A stretch of DNA of 64,000 nucleotides from Ptychodera flava (GCF_041260155.1 NC_091933.1:7094501-7158500); one strand, 5' to 3'. Positions 23,254 to 35,432 are shown, counted from the stretch's first letter. Numbers and translations are program-made. Notes: generated from the sequence alone by a model not told the origin.

Positions 23254-26200
23254 TGATGTCTTTGTGCACAAAATTACCAGTGGGCTGTATCTCAGTTGAA
23301 GATGTGAAATTAGGTTAGGATTTGAAAGGAGTAGTCAAGTTCACCACAGTTAAAATCTGAATGTCATCATCCTTTTGTCAGTAAGTTTTGTAAGTTGTTC
23401 CAAAAGTGGATGCACCAGTTGTACTGGAGGGTTTCTGAGTTAATGGTTTATGTTGAATCTCTCCATGTATCTGCTGTATGGGTAAAATGAAATCATTGGT
23501 TGCATGTTATGTATTCCAGTCTATTTCAAATATTGTTTATGAAAAATCTAGAATAGTTTGCTAAGTGCCTGTAAAAGATAACATATTTGTCAACGCATAT
23601 AAACTGCCTTGCAGGTTGTCTTAAAGATTATTACATTAAGTAGAAAGAGGACAAGAAACTAATCAAGTTGATGTAATATATTCACCCTGAGTGCCTGTAT
23701 ACCAGCTGTTTGTTACATCTTTATCACTCCCCATGGGCCAGGGCACACTAGGAGGCCAAGACCAAGTTTGTGGAGCTCATAACTTAATAATTTCCGCTTT
23801 AAATGTCTCCAGCTTCATAATGTGGAATGCTCCCCTGTTATAATTTGCAATATTTCTATTGTTAAGAGAGTTGTTATTTTGTCATTTGGTACATATATTG
23901 GGGACAATGTATGCGATATTTTTGTTGAAAAGCATAAAATTGGTATATATGTATTTTTGAGGATTTTTCGATATTACATTTGGTCTCAGTCTTGTCTTCA
24001 GGAATCACATGTCAGATAGTAGGTCTCAACTTTGGATTTTTAAGTTTAAAACATTGATGAATATTGATTGGATAAGTAAATATGAGCGAATGGGAAGACA
24101 GATGTTTCATATTTTTAATATTTAACCAGTGCAGCTGACACAGTTTAAAAAATTTATCATGGAAATATCTGTATGTTATGTTTAAAAGAAGTGTTTGGTT
24201 ACAGATCTAGTAAAGTTTTGCCTGTTTTATTTAAAAAGTGCCAAATAGGATATTCTTGAAGTCCCTGGTCCATTCGCAACAAATTGAGAATTGCTGCACA
24301 TTTTACCTGTATATTTGTGGTAGATACATGCTCAACTGTAAATGAGTATTTGTTGACATGACGTCAACATTACCAAATAAAATGCTAATGAGCAACAAAA
24401 GTGTAAACTTAGTGAAAATCTCAGTAAACATCGGTCAGATTGTCTTGGTAAGCCAACATACCATATTTTACAAAAAGCATTGTATTGACGTCACCATGAG
24501 TGAATCTAAATGAAGTTGTTGTTTACAGATCTTGGAAACAACCAGCCTATCATTTTCAAGATTCAGGTATATTCATAAAAACTGTCATCTGTATATACAG
24601 GAAACTTTGCTGCTTAATCCAACAAGGTCAAGGTACTAATCATAAACTCTTACATCTGCAGAATGATGTAAATATGACAATTTTGTATGAAATAAATGCT
24701 TTGAAATTTGGTTTGAAAGGTTTCTGTTTCTTTCCTCTGTTATTGTATGTTTATGGAATTGTTTGTCTGCGTAAGTCAAGTAATGGCTTCTATACAAATT
24801 CCTGGTTTGATGCTTTTATATTTGGTTGGACCTAGGCTTTAATAGAGGATCGCACAAAAATCCGTCCCCAGGGATAGGGATGGGGGTAGGGGTATCTAAG
24901 CACAAGGTTCTTATTGCTATGGTTTATTTTATTTTGATACGTTGACTATGGTATGTATTGCTACTAAAGATGTATACTACCAAATACGATCTAACCATTT
25001 CCCCCACCATTTTTTTTCTGTTTTTGCCAGTCAAGTATGTTGAAATATTAGTCTTCCCAGCATAGTCAACGGTGTAAAAAATGTCATGTTATTGTTGACT
25101 ACAGACTTGTCCGCATCAAAGTTGAACCGTCAAAAATGACACTGGTAAATTTACCAATATTGTTGATCAACTGTTTTACTGTAAAATTAGCTTTCGAAGA
25201 CAAAGGTCAGAAACATTGATAAAGACAGAAGCTAAATCCCCAAATTATGGGCATTAAACTAATTTCCTAACTTATTAGTTCGTTTTAATGTAAAAACTAA
25301 TAAAGATCGCAGTATCCTATGGCCGTTTGTCAGCAAAAATAATTTTCGAAATTTTTGATCCTCGTACTAATTAGATGTTCAACAAAAACCTTGCATCGGA
25401 TAAGTACACTAATTTTAAATTCCTCTTTCAGCAACAGAGCAGTTGATGAAACTAATATGTTTATAAGAAAGTTGAGTAGTCTAAGATTGAAATGAACTCT
25501 TACGTCGTCTCATTATTTTTGAAATAATTAAGTTTATTATTTCTAAAGCATTTTAAAGTCTCACTGGATGGCAAAATCTTCATCAAATCATCACTTTTGT
25601 CATGGAGTAGACTGGGTTAGAGGTTGGGGGTAAATAATTGCCAATCAATGCAGCGCGCTGTCTTCAGATAGTGAACATAATAAACCAGAGTATGCCTAGC
25701 AACCGGCATCCATTTTAATTAGGGATCCAATTGCATATTGCTAGGTTATGATGAGAACAAGCGACTCAAAGCTCGGTCGGTAGATACCTACAATCGGGGT
25801 GACAGAGATAACACAATTAGACTCAAAACTCTTCTGATCGCAAGACTGTCTTCTATGAAACCCCGGCATCTCTTAAGAGACCGTCGCATCGCCGAGTCAT
25901 TAGGACGTCTTTAACAATAATGGCCAAAGCGTTTGACGACTTTTCAGCACGTTGTTTGTATGGGTTGATTGCGGGCGATAAGGTTTGTTCGGGTTAGGGC
26001 GTGTGATCGCTTTGATTACAAGTTGTAAAGAGACATTTTGTACATCCATGACAATTTTGAGTGTGGCATGTTTATAGGTTGTGTAAGTCGGGATGTTACG
26101 TTGACCATTTCGTCGTCCAAAGGCAGCCATACACCTGTTGATTGATTGAGTTCCAGACAGGCGTCGGTTTTCTCGTGTTTGTTTTTCAAGGTCAGGAAGA

Positions 26201-26811
26201 GACTGGAAATGTAGAAATATGCAATAGTTTGGACTTCAAAATTGAAGGAAGCTGGGCTGACACATAAAATGACTAAAGCATAAGGTCTCATGGCTTAGTT
26301 GTGCGAAACAAAAATGAGCATTACCTGCCCTACGAAGTCAAAGTGAAAGCCACAGATACTGAGCCTTGACATTCTACGCGATCGTGCACACTGAAACAAT
26401 GAACCAACAGAGCTGTGATCTTCCATAGAAAATTAAAGTCATTTTCTAGGGATCAACTATGTCGTTCATCGGACTCTTTGATATATGACATAGCCTATAA
26501 AGCGTTGCATTTCTTATTGGCTAAAACTCATAGAAACGGATACCAGTCGGTATCCTCCAGCTTGTGCTAAAAGTCTTGGACTCTTCTGGTAGAATTACTT
26601 GGGTCACAGACTGAGTTGATGATCTGAATGCTGTATATCTCAACATGCTTTGAAGAGAAGAAAAAGAAACTGTAGCTGACATTAAACACAAATGTTGAAA
26701 ATAATCATCAAGGTGGCCCTTAAACCGTTGTTACTTTACCAGTAATATTTTTGAATTATGATGACGTTGCATTTTCGCCATTCTCTTTCTCTGTCAGGTT
26801 CTCTGCTCCAG
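23254..26811. other. intergenic, no gene seen
   Basis: AT-rich. The frames at 23822-24019, 24500-24835 and 25900-26291 show no recognisable domain, and their composition is that of translated non-coding AT-rich DNA. Confidence 0.5.
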
Positions 26812-27182
26812 TCGCCGATATCACTATCGCAATATGACGGATACCACGTCGAAGCACAAAAGCATCCGCGACGCCTTTCTTATCAATCTGTTCTCAGAGA
26901 TTCGACACATCCATCGCCCCGGCAGCAACATCCAAAGAGGCGATCTCCAAAACTTGAGAAGCGTGATACTGAACATTCACCGACGAGGGACCGAGATATC
27001 AGCCGCGATGAAAATAGATGTACGCCCTTTAGTGATGACATGAGTTACATTGATGTTGTGAGCAATATACCAAGGAAACGGAAACTCCAACTGCTGAGCT
27101 TGAAAACTACTCAGAGCGTAAAGATGAACTTCATGAGCACGAACAGTCGATAAAGAGGGAACCGGACGATTTGAGGAAAAAC
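26812..27182 (+). CDS. possible upstream exon of the homeobox gene
   Basis: Between CTGCTCCAG (acceptor) and a consensus donor GTAAGAG after 27182 the sequence is strongly coding-like: charged and Ser/Pro/Arg-rich, with D-D-M-S-Y-I-D-V-V-S-N in one frame and K-E-T-E-T-P-T-A-E-L-E-N and I-K-R-E-P-D-D-L in another. The two frames do not connect without a shift near 27055, and the donor phase (0) does not match the homeobox exon entry (one base carried over). Either a short intron, another donor (for example GTAAAG near 27119) or a frameshift is needed. It sits 580 bp upstream of the homeobox, as a 5' exon would. Low certainty. Confidence 0.3.
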
Positions 27183-27761
27183 GTAAGAGGGCGCACGACC
27201 ATCTCGTATATCACGATTGTGATGAAATCGATGATAACAACAACAACACAACAACAACAATAGCGCTGATAGCACTGACAGACCCAAAGTTTATGTTTGT
27301 AAAGGGGAACTTGACCTTAGATCTACACCTTAAAAGGCTTGAATTGCAGAAATGTGGACAACACATATTAATGAGAAGAGAGACGCAGCGAGAGATACAG
27401 ACAGACAGAGACAGAGAGAGACAGAGGCAGACCGACAGACAGAGAAAAGAGAGAGAATGTGCATGTCTGCCCGTTTGTATCAAGTGACCAGAAATATCCC
27501 TTTGTTCGTGTGTTGTTTTAACTTTTTCGACTAAATTCTTAAATTAATCGCGACTTTCTTTCTGTTTAATGTCTATTTAGGATGAAATCCTCACATGGGT
27601 GTTGTCACCTGTGCGTCTCATCCGAACTGAAAGTCAAAGCCGAATTCAAAGAAAGGGTAGAAAGTTTTGGTTCAGTGGATGAAAAATAGGTGTAGTTTTG
27701 GACAAACATGATATTCGTGGATGTATGACTTAACCAATTGTCTTTGTGTTTTTCCGTACAG

Positions 27762-27922
27762 ACGTAGATATGTGCCGCAAGACAAAGCGACGGGCCCGAA
27801 CTACGTTTACACCAGAACAGCTTCAAGAGTTTGAATCGATATTCAAGGTTACACTCTACCCGGATGTACACACGCGAGATCAGTTGGCCGGCAACACAGA
27901 GGTAACAGAGCGGAGAGTACAG
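27762..27922 (+). CDS. paired-like homeobox gene, exon with homeodomain residues 1-46
   Basis: After the acceptor TTCCGTACAG the frame encodes K-R-R-A-R-T-T-F-T-P-E-Q-L-Q-E-F and Y-P-D-V-H-T-R-D-Q-L-A, ending E-R-R-V-Q at a consensus donor GTAAGAG. This is homeodomain helices 1, 2 and the start of helix 3. The Y-P-D-V and the intron between positions 46 and 47 are typical of the paired-like (PRD) class. Deviations: Phe at position 16 (nearly always Leu) and Val at 40. Homeodomain proteins are DNA-binding transcription factors. The resemblance to ISX is my best guess. Confidence 0.85.
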
Positions 27923-28369
27923 GTAAGAGTCTGTGAGGGCGCTCTCAGACTGCTTGTAGCCCATAAATTGCAGATATCACAAGCATTATCTGTAACGATG
28001 CTCAGAAAACGTGAAGACAGACATAAATTTGCAGAGCAATATCTTTCTGTCTCGTCAGACAACATACAGGACGAAGGGACCCGTGAGATAGCTGAATATG
28101 AGTCGTGCAACCAGTTTGTTATTGAACTAAAATAAAAATCTAATGAAAACATCATTGGAGGAAAAATTATTCGAATTTCAAAAATTGAAATACTTCGCGA
28201 AATTGTTGAGAGAAGCGTAAATTTCGTAACATGTTTTACGTATTACAGTCACCAATGTGTCCTCCATGTCTAGATTTGTGGAAATGTCTCACGGCATAAT
28301 TTGTTGTGTAAACTTTTCTTGCTATTGCGATATCCGACCATTATGAGGTTTGCTGTTTTTACATCACAG

Positions 28370-28639
28370 ATTTGGTTTCAAAACCGGCGTGCCATATGGA
28401 GAAAGTATGAAAAGCTAGGAAATTTTTGTGGTTTGCAAGATTTGATGGAGCCTGACATCGTTCCAGCGTCCAACTCTACAGCAGCTCTGCCACTTGACCG
28501 TAGCTTAAGTACACGACCATCACAATTGCAATCTATCCAGTTCCACATTGCCGTAGAATTATCAGACATTTACGATAGACTTTGCGCTTTGATCCACTGC
28601 TGTCGCACCTATTTTCTTGACCCGTTTCCGCATTGTTAG
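28370..28639 (+). CDS. paired-like homeobox gene, 3' exon (recognition helix and C-terminus)
   Basis: After TACATCACAG the frame opens with I-W-F-Q-N-R-R-A-I-W-R-K-Y-E-K, the recognition helix with W48, F49, Q50, N51 and R53. Gln at position 50 marks the Q50 paired-like group. Ile at 55 replaces the usual Lys/Arg that contacts the DNA backbone. L-G-N-F-C-G-L-Q follows, similar in position and character to the E-K-I-G-N-L-G of ISX proteins. The exon runs about 70 residues beyond the homeodomain to a stop. No OAR motif is visible. Joining in phase 0 to the exon ending at 27922 gives a complete 60-residue homeodomain over a 447-bp intron. Confidence 0.85.
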   Translation: MWFQNRRAIWRKYEKLGNFCGLQDLMEPDIVPASNSTAALPLDRSLSTRPSQLQSIQFHIAVELSDIYDRLCALIHCCRTYFLDPFPHC

Positions 28640-30425
28640 GGCTTCTCCAAAATGGGGTCGTCTAGTATTATTAATATGCACAACAATATATAGATACAAA
28701 TTTTGACAACCTTGGCTTTCGGGACTAACGCGCAGTAACGTACATGACTGGAAATATCACTTTCACCTTTACAAACGATTCCTTCACAACAAAACCTTTG
28801 GAAATTACAGCAGTAAAAATAATTTGTACAGTAGCAAGACGAAAATTTGCCATTTTTGTTTTCTTCAGTCGCCTTTGTGTGTCACTTGTCCAGTGCTATA
28901 CTTACGTAGCAAAATAGTTTACAATCAAGATTCCGTGGCGCTAATTTGAAATCGAAAGATCAGGGGATTGTTTTGGATCAATACTTCTTTGATGAAATTA
29001 TTCAAATTAATATGTCCTGTACAGTTTGGCCTTGGCATATTCGGGACTTTGATGAGAGGGGGAGGGAGAGAAGAAGTTTGACAACGTATCGCCCGTTAGC
29101 TCAGCAAGCGATTATTTATTAAGGAAGATTCTCTCCTAACATACATCACAAATCTCCCTCTCCCCCACCCCCAAGAAAAAATAGGGTGGTTCTCATCTTA
29201 GGTCACCCACAAAAGTGATGCACCAACACATTTTAGCACATGATACAAACTACCCGTGTGACAAAAAAACAAAAAAAACAAAGGAAAAATCGTTCACACG
29301 CAACAAGATAACAATTACGTGCCTTATTTGTTCAGACTTGTACAGTGCGTACTTGTAGCTTTACACCTTACGCTCTCAATTTTATCGTTTCTCAAGAGAA
29401 CGTAAAATGGCTAGCGCAGTTAGTCTATGCTAATTCGACATTCGCAACTGCTCCTCTACTGTCCGTTGTTAAGTATAACTGCCAGCACCAACACACAATC
29501 CAGTTCCTTTGATTACAAAATGGATGCAAAGGGTGTGTGGAATGAACTTTTCTGTTTTTAATTTACTGAAACTTCTATTTGTTCCCTTTCTCTTTTCAGT
29601 GTGAAATCGATAGTGACCTCAGCCTACACCACGGGACACTGACAGCACACTACCGGGCCAGATGATGTCAGCAGCCAGCATTACAATACCGCCACCGCCG
29701 GCTATTCCCGCTCTATAACCTCCAGCTGTGACCTCTTCGAAGCCAAAGGAAAGTGGCCGCCAATGTTCTAGCATTGCCACGCTGCGATGGAAGGCAAAAG
29801 AGCACGAAACTGTCATAGAAATGCAACATTTTCGATGATTTAACGGGTATAATAAGAAGATAAATTATAAACGCTTTTCAGTCATACCTCAATCATCAGT
29901 AAAGAATAAAAACAACCCTCTCACAAGTACTTAAACAATTCAACAATTGACCAAAGACGACGGTGTTTGAAGGAGTAGATATTTCTGGTTGAAGTACCAA
30001 TAGACCCTACGCCAAAGGAGAATTCTTTTCTCAGAAATTCCTGTACTTGAGAATTCGGAACGGCTTTAGTGTATATCTCCCCAGGGAATTATTAATCCGG
30101 CCGTTGTTGGTGTCCGTGTTGGTGTTTGCTAATAAAATTGAACAACGCAATTTTGTGATTGCTGTGTTTAAATCATATTGATTTCATTGTAAATTGAGCT
30201 TCCGAGCTGGATATAGGGCCTACCTGACAGGTGTTGAGTTCTGGTCTCATCCTTACTTATTTACGTGTTGTTGCCTTTGATTGTTATTTCATATTGCTAA
30301 CTCGAAGAAAACTTATTCTTCAATGCTTTGATTTCAATTGTATTGACGTCATTGTAAATCGCTGAAATCGGGATTCCATAGCTTGAAATACCAGACAATT
30401 ATCGAGTTCAGGAAAGACTCGGACA
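28640..30425. other. intergenic, possible small exon near 29600
   Basis: A good polypyrimidine acceptor (CCCTTTCTCTTTTCAG) ends at 29599. The frames after it are short (12-25 codons before stop) and show no motif, so no gene is called. The minus-strand frame at 29619-29816 is Gly/Ala-rich without a domain. Confidence 0.35.
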
Positions 30426-30428
30426 TTA

Positions 30429-30999
30429 GGGACTGGTCAGTCTTTCAGGGGGGATATATTTTGCGGAAATCAAAAAGTGGCTGACTCCGCTATCCAACTT
30501 TAGAAAAACCGGGTGACCCCTATTCAAACTTTTGTAAATACAATATAGTCAATAAGCTGTGAATGCATTTCACAGTTTCTATGCAAAACCAGACGTCAAG
30601 AACTGTTGTACATAAATTGATGCAAATCACTAATATCAAAGAGAGAACAGCAGTAGATCTAAAATTTCAGTAGGTAATGATGACTAAATGATGTAATTTA
30701 TGGCTGGTATAATGCTTTGCAATACAGACTTTCAATTTGCAAACAATGCAGATATATGTGATGTATATCTCCAGTAAATTAAAGTAAAGCGCCCGAAGGG
30801 TGTGCCGAAAGCTGCGCATGGATAATGCAACTCATGGCTGCATTTTAGGCAAGTATGAAGCCGTGTCGTAATTCAACGCACTGACCCCCTCCCCCTCTCC
30901 GTCGCGCGTTACGAAAACATGGTAACCCCGTCACCAAAGTCAAAAACAGGGCGACCCCCGCCCCATGAATACTCCTGGCTGAAGAAACTGACCAGTCCC
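30429..30999. mobile_element. TIR element C, TTA-flanked, 571 bp
   Basis: The left end is GGGACTGGTCAG and the right end is its exact reverse complement CTGACCAGTCCC. TTA flanks both sides (30426-30428 and 31000-31002). The first eight bases equal those of element B. Subterminal G/C-tracts and a GCGCCCGAAGGG motif occur inside. No coding capacity. Same Tourist/Harbinger-like group as A, B and D. Confidence 0.8.
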
Positions 31000-31002
31000 T
31001 TA

Positions 31003-32800
31003 TTCGGAGTGTTGCCAGACGCCTATCAATAGCTGGATGTTACTTTTGACCCACTGGACGTTTTTTCCCCAATTTACCATATTTTATTGAAAAAACTTAT
31101 ATCTTCAGTCTCTTAAATGAAAACATTTCTCTGCTATATAGAAATTTGAAAAGAAATGCAAATACCTCACAAATTCAACATTATTGTACGCACACAACAT
31201 AAGAAGAAGTGAAACGCCCATTCTTTTACTCAGTACCTGTCCAGTTCATAAGGCTGCGGAAGTACGATTATAGGTCATTTATATGTTTTTGCAACGACTT
31301 TAATATAATTGCAACAACGGTAACAATTGGGATTCTCAAATTGTGTCAGTAAATAAAAACAAAACTTGAAAACCATGTGCCTATGCAAAATAACTTACTA
31401 AGTTTCCGTATTGGGGACGCTCTTTCGCATGGATAGTTGATATTTAACACAAGTGGTTTTAACCAAATACGATATTCTAAGGGAAGAGCAAGCAAGATTT
31501 ACAAGAGTAAGGTCATAATTGTAGCCTTCGAGTAAGATCAATCATTTTTGCGAATTAGGAATTCAGGGAGGGGGGTTGTCATGATAATGTATTTGCAAGT
31601 ACAGTTGATGGAATAAAAGTGGACACTGGACATGTACTTCACAGACACAGACAAAACACATACACACACACACACACACAACACACACAGATCTGTATCT
31701 TTGATATTTTCGGTGCTCCCTTCGGGCGCGCTACTTTAAAATATCAGACATATTTTTCAGCACGCCCTTCAGCTACATGAGATTCATATATCAGATACAA
31801 ACTCAGTAAGTTATGATGATTTCAACATGGGAAAGGGGTGAAATCCCGATTTCATAACAGCGGTATAAAGTTGCATAAAGTCGGTCGTACAATAACAATG
31901 ATCTAGTTTCGCCTTATAAAATATCAGTCAAACTTTCACATATTACCCCCCCCCCCCTGTAAAGAAGTGAATTTCAACAACTAAACATTTTGGGTACAAA
32001 GTGTACAGCAGTTGGACATGCAACCCTAAAATATACACCTAGACAAACTATAACAAGTCTCATAAATGCGACACCATCCCTAATGGATATAAAGTTGGGG
32101 AAAGATAATCACACAATATTAAATAACACCAAGGCAAATCTTTGTGAGAGTTTCTAATATGTTCCCCTCTAAATTTCTAAATTTTGAACATAGACTAAGC
32201 ATACTTTGTTAAGCAAAGTTGGCCATAGTACACTGATTTTATGGCCTTTACAAATGTAGGAGAAACTTGCATAATTGTTACCACAAAAAAGTGCCAATTT
32301 TTGTGAGCGGCAAAATAAATAAAGGTGACCTGTGATATTTAGGGGTTATTACACGAAGTTTGGGCGATACCGCGTCGTATTCGAGTGATGTGTCCGTATT
32401 TTGACGAGTTGCGCAGCAACGAGTCAAAATGCGGACACATCACGAGAATTTTGATCGAATGCTTTGCAGAACATATTGTGTTGACGTCAGTACATGGTCC
32501 GAAGTGTACACTTCTGTTCCCGGATTTTACGGAAAGTTGTAGACTTTATGCTTTAATTTGTTGTTCGAATATAGGGAACTCCGGCTGAATAACAGAAAGC
32601 AAGTACATAAAAATTAAATAATAAAAACAGGAAAAAAAACAGTAAAAAAGAAAACAGATAGAAAAAACAAGCAAACAAACAAACGAGTGACGGATCAATT
32701 GTGAGACTAAAAACGGTTAAAAAAGAAATATAGACGGAATAAACAAAACCAAACCATTAAACAAGAACAAACGAGTAAACAAGTAAAAGACTGACGGATC
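31003..32800. other. intergenic, simple repeats only
   Basis: Contains a (CA)n run at about 31660-31690, a 13-base C-run near 31950, a CGCCCTTCGGGC-type motif near 31720 shared with elements B and C, and a poly-A-rich stretch at 32620-32780. No gene is supported; 32385-32588 has no domain. Confidence 0.5.
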
Positions 32801-32810
32801 AATCGTGATA

Positions 32811-32941
32811 CTTCCATGAAACAGACTAGATTCACCTTGCAAGGCATCGTCTTCCTCTCTCTGTACCCTGGACCATACCCATAGCAACATGTACCCTGGA
32901 CCATGCCCATAGCAACATGAATCTAGTCTGTTTCATGGAAG
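32811..32941. repeat. foldback: 24-bp perfect inverted repeat enclosing a duplicated 28-mer
   Basis: The arms at 32811-32834 and 32918-32941 are exact reverse complements (CTTCCATGAAACAGACTAGA...). Between them a 28-bp sequence beginning GTACCCTGGACCAT occurs twice in direct tandem (32863-32890 and 32891-32918) with one mismatch. It may be the core of a small foldback element. Confidence 0.85.
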
Positions 32942-33778
32942 TCTCACAATTAAATGCCCAAGAGGGCGATATAAAAATGTAAGAACACGTAGTTTGCAAT
33001 GCTTTAAAATTAAATATCAAATCATATCATTCGATATCGCTATAAAAGGGTGAAAAATAAAACAATGACTGTGTATTTTTATGATATCAGGCCTGGGAGG
33101 TTTAAGGGCTCAATAACTGTAACAGTAACGTTTAACATTTTTCAGGATTTGTTGCGTCACAGAGTTTCTGGATCTCCTTCCCCAGGCCCTTGAAATGCTT
33201 GCTAATCTCAAAATATCCCCAGTTTTCCAAGAGTTTTCTTTGAATAAAATCATTAAAGACTTGGAAAAGTGTATAACACTGTCACAAGTGTCGTAAGTGG
33301 GATGTGAATTAAAACGTTTACATATCACTTTAGATTTCATGCCACCTTCAAAATCTCATTATGTGACAGAGAAAATAAATATTACAACAACACAATGTTG
33401 GCCATCGTGTGTTGTGCATTCAAGTAATTTTTAATTTTTTTTTTTTATCAGTCCATCATCCAACGGGCGTTAGCCCAATTACAGGATGAGGTACGCATAA
33501 CCCACTATCCCCCCAATGGAGCACAGAGGAGTAAAGTGCCTTACTCAAGGGCACAACACCGTGATAGAGTCGTGAACTCACCGTCCTCCAACAGTGAGTC
33601 CATTGCATCATGCTTGTTTCTTTTAAATTCGTTTCTTCGCTTCGATAAAGTGTGTATGTGCGATGCATGATAGTGAGCATGCGTGCATGAGTGCTTCACC
33701 AACTCTACAACGTGTTGAGCGGTCTCAGTCAGAAAAATGTAACAACTTAGCCGGCTATTGAACAACTCTTTTTTGGGA

Positions 33779-33862
33779 GTGGAGATTTAGCCGAGTGGTT
33801 CTGTCTGTGGCCTCTCAGCTAGGCGACTGATGCCGTATGTTGTGGGTTCGAATCCAATTGAA
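33779..33862 (+). repeat. tRNA-Leu-like SINE head, copy 1
   Basis: Box A TTAGCCGAGTGG and box B GGGTTCGAATCC are intact. A GCCT/AGGC stem encloses a 7-nt loop CTCAGCT, so the anticodon would be CAG (Leu). A long variable region is present, as in class II tRNAs. The acceptor and T stems do not pair well, so this is a tRNA-derived Pol III promoter and not a functional tRNA gene. Confidence 0.7.
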
Positions 33863-34103
33863 AACTATCCGTATTTTCTACCCTGGGTTGGTAACACTGC
33901 TGGTGGACAGAATTGTCCCCGAGGTTATCGTTCGCCCAGTTAAAGCGATGAAATTCGTTTCTTCGCTTCGATAAAGAGTGTATGTGCGATGTATGATAGT
34001 GAGCATGCGTGCGTGAGTGCTTCACGAACTCTACAACGTGTTGAGCGGTCTCAGTCAGAAAAATGTAACAACTTAGCCGGCTATTGAACCACTCTTTTTT
34101 GGA

Positions 34104-34190
34104 GTGGAGATTAAGCCGAGTGGTTCTGTCTGTGGCCTCTCAGCTAGGCGACTGATGCCGTATGTTGTGGGTTCGAATCCGATTGAAAAC
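34104..34190 (+). repeat. tRNA-Leu-like SINE head, copy 2
   Basis: As copy 1, with TTAAGCCGAGTGG in box A and GGGTTCGAATCC in box B. The same CTCAGCT anticodon-like loop is present. Confidence 0.7.
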
Positions 34191-34429
34191 TATCCGTATT
34201 TTCTACCCTGGGTTGGTAACACTGCTGGTGGACAGAATTGTCCCCGAGGTTATCGTTCGCCCAGTTAAAGCGATGAAATTCGTTTCTTCGCTTCGATAAA
34301 GTGTGTATGTGCGATGTATGATAGTGAGCATGCGTGCATTAGTGCTTCACAAACTCTACAACGTGTTGAGCGGTCTCAGTCAGAAAAATGTAACAACTTA
34401 GCCGGCTATTGAACCACTCTTTTTTGGGA

Positions 34430-34516
34430 GTGGAGATTTAGCCGAGTGGTTCTGTCTGTGGCCTCTCAGCTAGGCGACTGATGCCGTATGTTGTGGGTTC
34501 GAATCCGATTGAAAAC
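34430..34516 (+). repeat. tRNA-Leu-like SINE head, copy 3
   Basis: As copy 1. The downstream tail is interrupted soon after ATCCGTATTTTAT, so the third unit is truncated. Confidence 0.7.
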
Positions 34517-35193
34517 TATCCGTATTTTATGATAACGAAGTGTATGTGTAAGAAATACTGCGGCACCCGCATATTATTTAACCTGTTAAAACGCCTAGGT
34601 ATGGTCCAAATCAGTGAACAGAGATACTTCTATACAGGTCCTTCAGTTGGCATTGTGTGACATCTATATGATCCAACTTTGGTTTGAAAATAAAATCATG
34701 AAAATAACGCATAAAATTCGCAGCTATTGGGGCTTTAGGAATCATTCTGAGATTGCAAATGAATTGACGTGATTGTAATATTTCAAAACACTGGAAATTC
34801 TGGTGGTATAGTGGATTTTGAGCTATAATAAAAGTTTGTAAATACTGGCTAGAGTAATACTTTTTCTTTTCCTGTGATTTTGCACACAAGTCTTTGTTAC
34901 AAAGAAATGGGGCAGGTGATTAGACTACTCAGAGTAGACCTGAGGATATGTCGCTCGAGGGCGCTCTCACAGTCCAGCAACTGCGAGCGCATCCTCAAGC
35001 GTTGGATCTTCTAATGTGAATCTTCATCACATCAGTATTGCCATTAACACAATGCTCTTCTTAGTACGTTTTCAGACTTTCTAAAACTATACGCATATAG
35101 TATAGTATAGCATATACTAAGCATATATAGCATATCCTGTACACATGGAAGACATGGTAGACTTTCAGAGAGGAATCTCCAATCTTATACTAA

Positions 35194-35409
35194 TCAACAC
35201 GATTTGAACTAATTTGGGATAATTGGATGAGGAAGTAATGTCAATTTAATCTGCAAATGTAAGCACATCTACTATTGTTTTTAAGTTACACACTTGTTTT
35301 TATGAGTAATTTGTAATGTCGCAACATTCAGCCATAGGGCGCCTAACGCTTTGAGAAATTTGAAAAATATAAAGATTCAGTTATCCCAAATTAGTTCCAA
35401 TCGTGTTGA
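35194..35409. mobile_element. MITE, 216 bp, inside block D2
   Basis: The inverted ends TCAACACGATTTGAACTAAT and (reverse complement of the right) TCAACACGATTGGAACTAAT continue into GGGATAA. It is absent from block D1, so it inserted after that duplication or was lost there. A partial copy with the same right end is at 38290-38389. Confidence 0.8.
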
Positions 35410-35432
35410 ATAAACCATGGGATATCTCCAGT

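Larger units (their letters stand above)
33628..34530 (+). repeat. tandem array of a 325-bp SINE-like unit
   Basis: Nearly three units in head-to-tail order. Each contains AAATTCGTTTCTTCGCTTCG, a GAGTGCTTCAC..AACTCTACAACGTG block, TAGCCGGCTATTGAAC, and a tRNA-like segment. The spacing between tRNA-like segments is 325 and 326 bp. Units differ by only a few substitutions. The array ends inside the third tRNA-derived tail. Confidence 0.85.

Noticed and set aside
29600..29665. Terminal exon after a strong polypyrimidine acceptor
   Set aside because: All frames stop within 25 codons and none shows a motif such as OAR; an acceptor alone is not enough.
31552..31965. Fifth TTA-type G-tract element (G-run at 31567 and C-run at 31945 in inverse orientation)
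   Set aside because: The candidate ends share only GAATTCA-like bases and the G-run; inverted termini and target duplication do not line up.
33779..34516. Three tRNA-Leu(CAG) genes
   Set aside because: A and B boxes and the anticodon-like loop are good, but acceptor and T stems do not pair and the units are parts of a 325-bp repeat, so they are SINE heads.
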